Below the pieces are notes generated by a model that did not search any database, was not told where the DNA came from, and saw nothing but the letters and a program-made list of their open reading frames with translations. The position numbers and the translations under genes were made by a program. Of a DNA stretch of 64,000 nt, positions 47,110 to 59,867 are shown one piece after another (positions within the stretch are counted from its first letter, which is position 1; each line of letters begins with the position of its first letter). This stretch comes from Takakia lepidozioides (Eukaryota; Streptophyta; Takakiopsida; Takakiales; Takakiaceae): contig CM060731.1 of assembly GCA_030704615.1 (NCBI GenBank), positions 1,240,001 to 1,304,000 of the forward strand, given 5' to 3'.

Positions 47110-47430
47110 AACGTGAGCCTGAGTTTGGTACCCTGTTTGGACCCGAGTTACGGGTTTCATCCTGAGTTTTGAGTTAATCCGTAAAGTGCAGAAAACTGAG
47201 CACGAAGTCAGAAAAGAGGGCACCAAATCATAAACTGGGGATGTGGGCAACTGTTGCTATGGCGCGAGCTCCTGAGCTCTGACCGCCTCCGCCTCGACTA
47301 CTAACAAAACTCGGGTCCAAACTCCTGCCACCCCCATTTTCCTAGTCCTGGCAGTTTGGTCCCGTGTTTTTTTCTAGTCGTACCGTATGATCCTGAGTTT
47401 CGAGTTTCATACCGAGTTTTGGCGTCTATT
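47110..47430. repeat. Imperfect inverted repeat between oxidase copy 2 and SelO
   Basis: 'gtttggacccgagtt' (about 47138-47152) pairs with 'aactcgggtccaaac' (about 47307-47321). 'catcctgagttttgag' and 'gatcctgagtttcgag' also recur in direct orientation. It may be a decayed MITE sitting in the convergent spacer. Confidence 0.45.
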
Positions 47431-47819
47431 AGTACTAGACCTTAAAACATGGAACATCAAATTTGATCATTGGTTTCAATATTTATGCATGTGGAAACTA
47501 ATAACTACTGTCACAAAAAATGTGACCTCTTTTGGCACACACTAGTATTAAGTTGGTTTGCTAACTAACTTTATTGCATTAACATTAATCTTGACAAAAT
47601 GCTAACTACTACATCTGTGCAGCAAATGGAAAAGTAAAAAGCTACAACTCCCAGTTTACAAGTAACTTACATAAATATACAAGCCACCAATATGTTCAAG
47701 TAACAATAACGATTCCGGCCTGAGGCACAGAAAAGTACAACATCCTCTCAAGTTCGCATAATAATAGTCTCTGTTGTGTACTAACTCAAAGTGAGGAGAA
47801 AAATGCATATAGACAAAAT

Positions 47820-50800
47820 CTAGGAAGAACATGATAGCATGCAAACCCCTGGGCGATAGGCCCAAGCAGGAGGAAGTCTTGCATATTTCTCCATCCCAGG
47901 TTGATCCTCGTAGGGGCGCTCCATTACCTTCAACAGCCGCCGTACTTCACTGAAATCTCCTTGCTCTGCTAAATCAATTGCACTCTGGCAAAGATAATTT
48001 CTCAGCACATATTTTGGATTCACAGAGTCAATAGCAGCTTTCCGTTCCCTGTCAGATAGCCCTTCAGCCGCCAGCTGCCACAAAGGTAAAGATCCTATCA
48101 GTATCTCAGTCTGGCAGAATGATTAGTTTATAGATTCAGCTTCCATCTAGGAAGACCTGTGGCTATAGATTTGCTAGTACCACTAATAAGCACTTCCGCC
48201 CCATCTGAATCCTTTTAATAGTGTTTCATCTGGAAGGAACCTAATCCATCGGGCCCTCACTCACGGAGACAAATGCCAGTAACAGTGAGCCTCTTGGGTG
48301 GGACTCGTGAGGGAAACTGTGACCTAATCCTACAATTTTCAAAAACAAATCGTAGCCAGAATGAACTTCCTCTTCTCTCCACTTTTTCAGCCCCGTCCAC
48401 AAGGCTATGGAAAGAAAAGTCTGCACCTCTTGGTGGGGACCGGTGATAACTCAAATGGGGATGAGAAATACCAGCTCAATGTACTCATGCAACAAGTCAA
48501 GCCACACTTTTCTGCGCTCTTTGCTCAAGTCCAGCAATGCATTCTTCAAAGGCGCGAGCAACTTATCATCTGTAGTTCCTGGTACCGTTGTCAAGTTTCC
48601 CAGGGATCGGAAAAAATTGGTGTAGTCAACTTTGTCAAATGCCATGTTGGTTAACAGCTTGCTTATCAAGTCCTTGTTATATTGTTTAAGACCCACTTTA
48701 CTGCTCATATGACCCTGATACTCGGACATGAATTTGTCTGCATACCTGCAAATCCCAAATGGACAAACTTATTAACTCCATAGGACAGCTCCTTCACAGC
48801 AGCAACAAAAGTTGAATTCCAGAGCTCAATTGTTGAGACTATACAAACTACACTAGATCATCATGGAAGACACAAACTTGTAAGAAGTAGACAATACAAC
48901 ACAAGTAATACCTGTCCAGACTCACACAACCATCAGGAAGAGTTCACGGGTTACGGCCAGGCGAAGGCCCATTCAGACACTTAAGTTCAACATCGACTGC
49001 AAATCTACTGAAAGGAACCTGCATAAATGTGTTACCTTTGCAAGCCAAATTGGGCTTCCTCAGAAGTAACAAGCTCGCCAGTGAAGAGAGTGTTGGCCAG
49101 CTGCATCATATTCCACAAACCTATGTCGGGCTGGTTGGAGAAACCATACCGTCGGCCCGGAAGATCTGTGGTATTTGGAGTGTACTTGGGATCAAAAGCA
49201 TCCAGAAACCCAAACGGCCCGTAGTCGATTGTGAGGCCAAGAATGCTCATGTTGTCAGTGTTCATGACCCCATGAGTGAAACCAACAGCTTGCCACTTTG
49301 CAATCATCACTGCCGTCCGCTCTGCCACCTCAGTGAACCATGCTAAAAAGCCAAGAGAAAAGACACCCAACACAAGCAAATGAATCAAAGACTCCAGGCC
49401 TCCTCATTCCTACAGCTACTGCCTCAATTTACAGAGCCAAGCCATCTGTCGCCCACCAGGCCAGTGAAGAAGTAGGAACATGGTTGTGAAGTGGGAAGCG
49501 TTCTCTGGGAATGTAAAAACCGCAGTACAATGAACAACGAAGATGAGAGAAATATATTGCACCTACAGGAGGCCAGAGAAAGAGAGAGACCTGCATATTT
49601 GTTTTTCGAAACATCAATTGGAGGAGCAGTTTCCTTTGCAGCTTCAGAAGGACCCTCCCCTGAAGTCTGCAAATCAAAAGGCAAGCGCTCCAACTGCGGA
49701 AAATGGTGGTGAATAGTATAATCTGCTAGTCTCTTTACAAGGGGTAAATCTTCCTTGTCTCGGGCTGCATGAATCTGAAAAGAACCGAAGCGAATAAATG
49801 ATGGAGCCACACGGCACACAATTGCTCCTGGCTCCATCTTCACATTCCCACTGATTCATAAAGCACACCACAGGGGAGGTAAGCAATTAAAAAAGTACCC
49901 TTGGAATTTATAGGTAAGGATGGACTTTTGGCATCTGAATCTCAAGAAGCCACATCTACTGAATTGACTGCAAGCAGAAGCTGATGTTTTCCTTGATTTG
50001 GTTTTGGATGGAGATTAACAACTCACTCATAGAACATATCACGCAAAAAACCTTCTCCTGTTGTCACAAGACACAAAGCACGGGTGGTTGGGACCCCCAA
50101 ATGGTGCATAGCTTCACTGCAAAGGAACTCGCGGACACTGCTCCGGAGGACTGCCAATCCATCTGCTGTCCTACTATAAGGAGTCTTTCCAGACCCTTTA
50201 AGCTGTAGCTCCCACCTCTCCCCCCGCTTATTCAATACCTCGCCCAGAGTGATGGCACGCCCATCCCCTAGCTGCCCTGCCCACATTCCAAACTGGTGGC
50301 CACCATAGCACTGCGCATACGATAGGCTGGACAGCCAATCAATAAACGCTCTGTTAGCATGGTTACCAAACAGTCGTCAGGAAACTGTACCGCTATTATT
50401 TAGCAGGTCCACTCCTCATGGTTGACTAGCACTACATACGGTTATCCCCCTTGTTGACCCACTTTTAAGCGACTTCCAGGGTTTGGCTTCAAGGACTCTG
50501 TGGAGAGGTTTCACACAGACTAAGAGACAGGACAGCAACTAGGCCCTAACATTTGCTCGTCATGAAGACTTCGCTAGCACTATGCCACTGTGACATTGCT
50601 TCAAAGATACAGACAACATGGACACCTGGTCAGATGCAAATACAAGAGACTGCAAAATTGTAAAGAGATTAGCTAACATAGCCAATTACCAACAACACCA
50701 CCTCAAACAACAAGCAGCCAATGGAAACATACTACAGCTTAATAGATTCTATCAGAATCTGTCGAAGATTTTGCAGGACAGCTCACCTGCCTTTCAACTT

Positions 50801-53449
50801 TGAGGCTCCTGTAAAGAGAAGAGGGAAGTCTGGTCTTTCCAACCTGCCAAAAGAAATACTTCTCATTCCAAGTATCATAGATTGAACCCTGGATGTCATG
50901 CATTTCCAATTCAATAACAAGTACAAGAATCCATTTTTCCATTAAATTAGAATCTACCCTTGGCTAGCAGTGCCTTTTTTATGAGCTGATTCCAGACTTG
51001 CCTACAGATATCTAGTTGTACTTTGCCTTCAAAGCTGTCACATCAGGAGCTATTAACCCATCCAATTCCTGGATAATACAGGTTCGGAGAAGAAGCTCAC
51101 TCACTCAAGGGGGTCAAGGTCGAAAATGTCAACAACAGGCTGAGACCAAGCTACAAGCTCTGGGTCTTTCACAGACACTGACGGTGACACTTTCGAATAG
51201 CATGAATGCAGCACCTGGTCCAAGACAAACAACACTCCACTTGGTTATGACAGGTGTGTGCATGTGGAGCGAGAGAAAGAGAGAGAATAGTAGCAATGTT
51301 GAGTCCATGTACATGGATGTCCTCTTTGGCCAACAAGATACAACATACACTTGACCCAAGATGCTTTGTAGTGGCAACCTTGAATGAGAAGCCCTCTTTG
51401 AACTGTCACCAAGCCTCTTTTTCACGAGTTTAAGAGATGCAAGTCCATGCCAAAAGCTGTGACTTGCTTGTGTGAAGGCCGGATTCACCTTTTTCTACTC
51501 TCCTTTTGGCCTATCCCGCACACACCCCCCCCTCCCCTTTCTCCCCTTTTCTGATCCATCCCCGAAAAGACTGCAGTGATGAACACATCAGGCAATTCTG
51601 TGTCCAGAATATCATCAGCTGCAGAGCACAATGATACCCTCACACTGTGTTCCACTGCAGGATTAATTCCATTATTCTGCGAGTTGACAATAATAACCAC
51701 AGGTAGATTTTTTGCAAGAGTTATAAACATCGTACATTGTTTATCTTGCATAACCTCGGTTTAAATCCCCCTAACCAACTGAATCACTTGAAGTGTGTGA
51801 ACCGACCCTCACCAGCTTAGTCTCTGGTGAACAAGGGCAGACATACTAGCTGGAACAATATGCCAGAAAACTCAAAAGACTGCCCTTCCACAACCCCCCT
51901 TCCCCCACCCCGCAGCTGGTTGAATGAAAAGTTACAAGAGAATAACCTGGCGAACAGGCCCATCACTGCGAACATCACCCGGAAGCTCCTTCACAAATGA
52001 ATGGTCCCAGTTAAGCTCCTCTAGCTTTATTCTTCCTGAGCTTGCTGCATTGTCCTTTATCCCTTCCACCTGATGATAACAGATCGACAATCTCAGACTG
52101 ATAAGAGAAAGGTCCATGCACTTGTAGTGCACCACATTGTGTCAGAACTGTCCAAACTAATTAATACCTGCAAGGCTCTGGTCAAACAAAACCTGAACAA
52201 AAACCAGGAAGGTATCCCAACTTCAGAAACCGATCATGTAAATGCTGCAACACTCTGATCATCTGGAAACATGGGATGTGACATGAACATGCAACAAGGA
52301 GTTCCGCCCTGTGATGAGGGCTCGTTCTCCAGCGGAAGAAGCTATAGTACCTCAGTCAATTTTAATTTGGACATGAGCTTGCTTTCTGACATTAGGTGTT
52401 GCCATGGATCTTAACCCTAAAGCTGTAGTAGGCAATATCCTGGAGAGAATGCACATGCCATGCTCCATGTTTCCAGAATGTATATCAACCCCAGGTAGTG
52501 CTTGCACTAGTTCAACTCCTAGAAAAACGATAATCCATCACTTAGATGGTCGAAGACATCACTGTACGTGAAAATGTGGCTGGGGCTTCAAACCGTGGAC
52601 AGCACCTACCAGAAGAGCTGTCACGAGGCCACATCAGAGAATGACATTCCGAAGGATCAGCCAAATTTGGGCCATATGCTGATTCCTGACAATGTAAACT
52701 AGACATCGGCAACTATGAAGTGATTGCAGTGAAATCGATAAGACCTGCTGTATGGAAGTTCCAGAGATCATTGTGCGCAGAATCTTTACAATGGTTAAAA
52801 TCGAGTTGACCGGGTTCGGATTTAGTAGCCACTCAAAAATCTCCAGCATCCTCATAGACAATCAATCTCAGTAACAACATCCTTGGGGATGAGTTGCATG
52901 ATTTTCTGTCTGATGCTGTAGTTTGAATTCCACAAAAATTTGAAAAACCTTTGCATCTTTTAGGTCCTGCAACCCTGATCGACAACATATGCCGCAGGGC
53001 AGAGCTATCAGAGACTGCATACAAGTGACGAATTAGCATACTGTACCACCCAGAGGATTATGAAGGTCGCCCTCGAGAAAAATGATCAACAAGTAAAAAT
53101 ACCAGTCAGGTTTCGGAGATTGGCCCACCTTGTCTCTCTCCTGAGAACCCGAACCATTTCCCTCGAAATGAGCTTCTTTCCCTTTCTCTACCTCCTCGCC
53201 ATCGTCCAGCTTCAGCGCCTGCAATTCCTCCGCCATGGCAAACGGCGGCCACCTGGCAGAGAATTCCCGCGCACTGACGAACTGCCAAGGCCGCGCAGCA
53301 AACGAACTCACCTTCGCCAAAACTTCCGTTCCAAAGAGGCGATCCGACACGCTGTGTCTGGAGAGCGATCGCAAGGCAGGGCGTGTGGTGATTGAAGAGG
53401 GAATAGAGGAGGCCACGCGAAGAAGAGAACGTTGGGGGCAGGAAGCCAT
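47820..53449 (-). CDS. SELO: SelO family protein AMPylase (pseudokinase fold), complete
   Basis: SelO transfers AMP from ATP to protein hydroxyls and in eukaryotes is mitochondrial and redox-linked. Nine exons: 53449-53129, 52069-51947, 51214-51105, 50843-50787, 50326-50027, 49850-49591, 49342-49036, 48745-48472, 48074-47820. All have GT-AG borders and join in phase to 668 residues. The N-terminus is Arg/Ser-rich without acids ([19 protein letters not shown]), like an organelle transit peptide. Family blocks follow: [73 protein letters not shown] with catalytic Asp/Asn and the DYG in place of DFG, and [12 protein letters not shown]. The C-terminus ends ...CMLSCSS; animal SelO has selenocysteine at the third-last position, here a Cys. 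It converges on the oxidase gene to its left. Confidence 0.95.
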
Positions 53450-55405
53450 GGTCTACCTCGGGAAAAGTTGCGGCCGAGAGAGACGTTTAATCCCCGGCCA
53501 CATCGGCAGCGGGGCTGCTGCCTGCGAAGCTACCTACTCATTTGTTTGAGAAATTGGCATGCAAAGTGTCCACATCACATGTCGCTCGAGAATGTGATGG
53601 AGTTGGATACCATTTGCGAGGCGACACCTCAGCCACAACAAGGAGCAAACATCATCTTCTTCTTCTTTTACTCGCTCATAATTATCGCCATCGTCACCAT
53701 TATGAGCGAGCTTGATTCCCGCATCTGAACACTTGGTACGCTCGGGAACCTATAATGTATTTGCTCGCTTGGAGGATGGGATGAAAGAGCTGGGGTTACC
53801 AGGAAAATCCTCTCACGTGGCAAGGCAGGTGGCATCGTCGAGCCGCTGATGATTCTAATAATCAGAGTACAGTGATTTCAATGAAGAGAGCATGAAGACA
53901 TTGAGACGATTTGAAAGAGGAAGAAGGAGTGGAGATGTATTCAGGGGCCAGCACAACATGAATCCTTAGCGGTCATCGTCGAGCTTGATGACTCTTCCAT
54001 CTTTTTCCCCGCTGGCTTCTCCGAGTCTGCGCGTGCGATTGCAGAGGTCGAAGTTCTTGCTGTCGTTCGCGTATTTCTCAAATTATGGCATGCCCCTCGC
54101 TGCAAATGTTTCCCTCAATGGCAGCCATTCGGCAAGTTCGTTCTTCGGTCTCTAGCATTCGTTCACCTGGTGGTTGAGGTCTTGAGCTGCGGCTGGATTT
54201 TTTCGCAAAGAATCGGAAAGTGTGAAGGAACAATTTCGGGAGGCGGTATTGTTTGGAAAAAGTCTTTGTCTCTCATGCTGGCATACTGTGGATATACCAC
54301 GAACAGCTTTTCGAGATGTATAAGACGGAGGAAATAAAATGTTCTGGCTTCCCAGTGATTCGGTGAAGTTAAGCATTCCACCAGCAAATAACTAAAAGAA
54401 TTGAAGGAAGTCTGCGTGGTGAACTCTTAAGGGATTTAAGAACTTGCAGGCTCAAAGAGTTCAATTTTTGATGTGGGGTGGCAGATGAATGACGAAATGA
54501 CCAAGAGCGCGACAGCAGACGCGATCAGTAAAGAAGCAACAACCTTTGTCCCACAGCTACATAGTGCGAGCAATGTCACACCCACGAGGAGGCATGGCCT
54601 TAGTTGCAATCTGCATGAGAATAATCGGATTGGTGAACATTTTCCAGGTTAGTGTCAATGAACTTCGAATTCCTCGATTGAGATTGCCTACACCTGCTCG
54701 GTTGAGTACCATGAAGTTGAGAGCTGCAGTGTTTGGGAGCTCGAAGGCTCCGTAATGGAGCCACTTCTTTTTGAAGTGGATTCGTCAAACTTGACCAGAA
54801 TTTTATCCGTACTGTAAAGTGGGAACTCTCAATATGTGGTTGCATATTTAGCTGCTTGATACCGCCAGCAACAATATGCAGGTGTGGGAGAGGCTTATGG
54901 GATGTGGAGACGTTATCTTCTTGTTCTTATGAGAGGGATACACAGAGAGGCAGGGGGACAGAGACCCCAAGATGAGGGAGATTGGAGATATTCTCCAGAG
55001 TGGTGGGGAACGCAGGGCGGTGGCTGGGGTCGCGATTGTGGGGACGTTGTCTTTGAGTCCCGTTCAGCCATGGGTAATGGTGTTGTGGCGGTGACCGCAC
55101 ATTCTGCTTCTACTCCTGTATGTTCCATTGGTCGAGCGAAGTGGCTCTCTTCTCCCTCCATTTCTAGCTCACAGACTTCCACTCTTGACTGGTCCCTTAT
55201 TTCCTTCTCTTTTCTGAGCTAGTTTTCTGATCATCATAATCACTGTTGGTTATGACTATCTTTCTGCACTAGTCGTGAAGGATAGCTGCAGGGCACTCTG
55301 CCGAAGGCAACTGAGGCAATGTAGCACCACATGTGATTAAATTACTGGCAAAAGACATACAGGTCTCACGGCAGTTTGATTAAGTTTCATGAATTTGAGG
55401 TCTTT
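53450..55405. other. Divergent intergenic region between SelO and the methyltransferase
   Basis: The two genes point away from each other, so both promoters should lie here. A 12-bp perfect stem (CTCGCTCATAAT at 53671-53682 and ATTATGAGCGAG at 53699-53710, 16-nt loop) sits about 220 bp upstream of the SelO start. A 112-codon frame at 54884-55222 could hold an upstream exon of the methyltransferase but shows no domain. Confidence 0.45.
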
Positions 55406-58400
55406 ATGACTCAAATTTCAAGCCTCAGAGCCATGAAATACTTGCTCATGATTGTGCCAAAGAGGACAGAGGATTTTCCGGCAGTGGGGAGAGAGCTTCA
55501 GCAAAGGCTAGAAAGGGAGGGCAGGGCAGGGCATGACCACGGCCTCTTTCAGATCCTGGGGTATGACTGGCGGGTGCTACGCTTCAACCTCGTGACTCGC
55601 CAAAGTGTGGCGAAAGTTATGGCAGTGAGGAAAGATACGAACACTTCTCATGTGATGTTGCTTCAGCAGCCAAACTGTATTGCATTTGAATGTGAGTTGT
55701 GGCTCCCTACCTTCCAAGTGGTCACAATACCTCTTGTTGCAGAGAACAGGTCAGGATGGAGTTTTTTTATTCCAAGGACTGAAGTAATGTCATGGTTAGT
55801 GCTGGACGGGCTTCATTTGTGTGCAATGGTGGACAGCAGGAGAGAGTGAAGACAGGAATTTTGTAGATTGATTAGCAAGGAATACTGTAGGATGGTTGAC
55901 TCTGGTAACATGCAATTCAGAGATGTTGTTTCACTTTCATCTTGTTATGTTCCACCAGTAGGAGGCCACTTACATACAGGCCATTACATTGGTAATTGAA
56001 ACTTGCTACCACTTGCTTTGAGGCTCATTCTAGTGTGTGTTGAGCTTGATTTTTAACAGATGTCAAGAGTATGCTATCAGTGGGGCTCACAACAGCAAGC
56101 CTATCAGGCTTGAATTTACAAGGAGAGAAGATCCGAATTCTGTGTGTGGGACTTGGGGGTGGAAGTCTTCCCCTTTTCCTGGCCCACAACTTGGTTGGTA
56201 AGTGATCATAGCCATAGTATCCTTGGAGGTTGCAGATTGTTCTTGTGTTTAGGTTGGTCAGTGAAGAACTACAACAAAAATGATGGATTTCCCTTTCCCA
56301 CTTTTTCATTTTTGGAAATGGTGGGCTTCTAGGCCAGAAGTCTTGGATAAGCAGGGCTGCTAAGTGTCTTGTTTTGTGTGGTCCAGTCCTTCAGCTGATA
56401 TTTGTTTTGGTAACAACATTAATGCAACTGGGTCCCCATGACAGTTACTGGACATATTTCATGAATGGCTTACATAATGAAGCAAATGAGGGTGACTAGG
56501 GTTGAATAGAAAGGCACTTCAAAGCCATTTTTAGCACATTAATTACGCCTTGCTGCTTATGTATATGCATGGAGAAACTTGTCTCACAAGGTCACCTCAC
56601 TTGGAAGCTTAAGAGATAATGGAGCTTCTGTTGGGCATCATTAATCTTGGCATTTATCAGCTCATACTTTTGGCTTTGACAGGTCGTTCCTCACGTATCA
56701 CAATACGAGCTAGAAAAAGAATGATAGGCTGAAAGTGGAGGGTGGATTGATAACCAGGTGCAATTGTGGAAGTGGTTGAGATTGACCCTGCAGTTATTGA
56801 AGCAGCCGTAGAGAGCATGGGCTTCCCGCCCTGTCGGGCAACCGTCCCCTCCAAAGGCACTGCATGCAATTCTGTGCCAAAAAGCCTATCCGAAGTCAAA
56901 GGGTTATCGGACAAAACAGGTAGAGGTTCCCGTACAACCTGGCAGATGACAGGGGAACAGTCTGCAACAGTCGAGGGCCCATCAGGCTCTTCAAAAGTCA
57001 GCAAAACTGGAGTCCTCAAGCATCAACCTTTCTTGCAACCCAATCCTCATATATCTGGTAATGGATTTGGCTCTGGTGCTCGCCATGGGATTGGGAAGGA
57101 TGGGAATGATCTCAGAGGATGTGTTTCACATAGGCAGGTAGAGCCTGACCATGACGAAATAGTGCTATGGGGAAGCATTTTAAGGCGGATGTTTGTCTAC
57201 GAGGCAGATGGAGAAGACTTTGTGGCGGAGGCTCTGTTGAGGCAACTTGGAAAGGAAGGTTATACAGGTCACTATGACATGGTTTTTGTGGATGCGTATG
57301 ATGGGGAAGATGTTGTGCCTTTCAAGCTATGGAACAGAAATGGACCCTTCCTGACAGCTCTGGGTAGTCTTTTACATCCCAAGCATGGCACTGTGGTGGT
57401 GAGTTAAGTCAGAACCCAAGACAATTTGTTAGGCATTGCTCAGTTGATAAAAGTCAAACTTGGTTCTCGTTGAAACCGTGGACCTTGTATGAAAAGTCAG
57501 GGAATGCTTGCCTTTCTACAATAGAAGGTACTTGGTAAACTGTGCTCTTCAAAGTATTTGAGTAACAGTAGAACATACCTCAACAAGGGGCAGCATGTGA
57601 AGATAACCATTTCTATCGATCTCCCTCTTCTCCACCTTTATCTGATCTCCATTCCTCTTCCAATTCTTTCATGGTGATAAAATGAGGAGCAAAATGTGTG
57701 TCAACCAAAGTCTGCTAAGCACATTGCTCTTTGCTTCATGTCTGAGACAGATGGGTCCACCGGTTGGGTGCAGGTTAACTTGCATACCGACTCACCTCCA
57801 CCATCCCTGTTGGAGAGAGCTACAGGACAGTATGGGCCAGGATTCGACCCGTTGTTGCCACAAGGAAGAAGAGTGCAAGACGCCTGTGTGAATTATAGGT
57901 GAGTTTATCCTGTTTTCGTTTGTATAGTGTAGAATGTCATGGACTTTCTGTTTCTTGAGCTAAACAATCCATATTGCAAGGCCAGTGAAATGGTGGGGCT
58001 GAGTCTGCCTCTCGATTGATCGTACTGCAACGACAGTACTTTTCATTGGCAGATATAGATTTCTCTGAATGATGGGATTGTTGATGTCAGAGTGGCATGA
58101 GTCATGTCAGAGTGACATTGACTGGAGTCTGGGACAGATTCAACCGAGCAATGTACTCTGTTGCGAGCCCTTTGTGACATCACCTTCTAATATGCTATTC
58201 TCTAACATTACTTTTGAAGAATCAAAGAGAACCAAGCCCAGTTAATAAATGCACAAAAAATGGCAACAGATATTTGAAGACATTTATCAAATGCAGGGAC
58301 GCGTTGCTAAGCTCTTCAGTGAACCAAGCAAACTTGAACCATGGTGGGGCGAGCAGACATGGTACAGTCAAGGGCGGCTCTCAATCCGTGACTGGGAGTG

Positions 58401-58630
58401 GGGTGGCATTTACTGTGGCTGTCCCATTACAAGGTAATTTATCCCTTGTCGTTGCCAGAGGGGTCTCTGTCCAGGATGTGGCTAGCGCTCCATCAGGCAA
58501 CAGAGAAACCACAGGAAATCAAGCTCTTGTAAATGCTTTGGTAGAAGAATCCAAGAACGTGGAGCGCACGCTTGGTTTGAGTCTGGATTTCTCTAGGCGT
58601 GTGGTTCGAGGCTTCCAAGTTGTCAAGTAG
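55406..58630 (+). CDS. Class I SAM-dependent methyltransferase, spermidine-synthase-like (METTL13-type fold)
   Basis: Exons 55406-55691, 56060-56197, 56758-57398, 57774-57898 and 58297-58630 join in phase to 507 residues. Motif I reads RILCVGLGGGSLPLFLAHN. The beta-2 acidic loop is VEVVEIDPAVI, then YEADGEDFV and the catalytic-loop-like YDMVFVDAYDGEDVVP. A product-domain block follows (LHPKHGTVVVNLHTD) and FTVAVPLQGNLSLVVARG near the C-terminus. Compared with plant relatives, an extra low-complexity segment of about 95-110 residues (roughly 165-280) lies between the beta-2 Asp and the next strand. The substrate cannot be told from sequence; protein lysine/N-terminal methylation or a polyamine-type reaction are both possible. 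The start is the first ATG of the exon; an upstream exon remains possible. It converges with SGF29. Confidence 0.82.
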
Positions 58631-59867
58631 TCAATGCCAGGAAGATGTTGGGGAAGGAAGAGGACAGGTATAGCAACAGGTATAGTACATTTTGAAGTCT
58701 CTTAATTATTTGTTCATTGAAAATGGATAGTAACTTTCAGCTGTAAGTCTGACCTTTGTCGGTGTGTATTCAGTGAAGACTGTTTTGTTTCTCAAGAAAG
58801 AGCATGTAGTTTCAGATGTACATGGGGAAAGCATATGGATCGTTGTTCATGCACCCCAGTACTGGCCGGGATAGGAAGTTTTAATAATTTTCTCACATTT
58901 GAAAATATTTGAAATCAGCCAGCAGCACAAGATTTACTTGTCCCGTTCAACCGACTGAATGTGCTTTTCCAATGTAGAAAACAAATGTGACTCATTCCAA
59001 CTGATTGGAACACCCACTGAAAAGGTAACCGCATTGAAGTGTACAAAGCAGTGCATTAGGAGTCAAACAGAACATATCCCCTTCTTGCCCTCCAACTCCA
59101 CTTAAATTGTGTTCATTCTGAAATAATTTAGAATGCTATGGTCTGTAATTCAACAAAATCATATAATAGTTGGACAGAAGGATGCACCATCATCCAACAA
59201 GTTACAGTTGGGTGAACTATTTTACACGCGCTTGAACTGACCCTGTGGTGTATAGCCGGCCATAGTGAAGTGTACCACTACCAGATTGCAGCTTTTGATC
59301 CATATACCTGACTGCAAACTTGGATGTTCAGTCTAGCATATCATGCTTTGAATCAGACGATTCCAACGACCTCAACACCCTTTTTGAATAATAGACTTAG
59401 TCTATCTTCAGACAGCTGGGGAATTTAACTCAACTAATCCTACCTACAACAAGTACAGAAGCCCATTTCCCATCACTGGATTCGTTTTGGAGAGCAGCCC
59501 GGTGAGATGGTTGGCTTTCACAGGAATGGATTGCACACTGTTGATACTCTGCAATGGCAGGGATATGCTCTATAAGCACAGCATGTTGCTATTTCAGAAG
59601 CTCAGATGAATAACCCGAAGATTGGGGAAACAAGCAGGAGGCAACAGGCTAGACCAAATGCCTTCAAAACTTCGTTGGCGAGTAAAACACTCTTTTGCTG
59701 ATGAGATCTCTATCCCAATTATTTAAGTGAATGACCTGATTCTGATCCTCGGGAACAATTCAAGCCCCTACATCAATTAATTCAATCCAATTTAGCTGAG
59801 GTATAATACAGCCTATCAGAAAGGGCATAAGACCAAGCTTACAGTGAGTGTTGACTACATGAAGGTC
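58631..59867. other. Convergent spacer between the methyltransferase and SGF29
   Basis: It should contain the two 3' UTRs. No other gene or repeat is evident. Confidence 0.5.
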
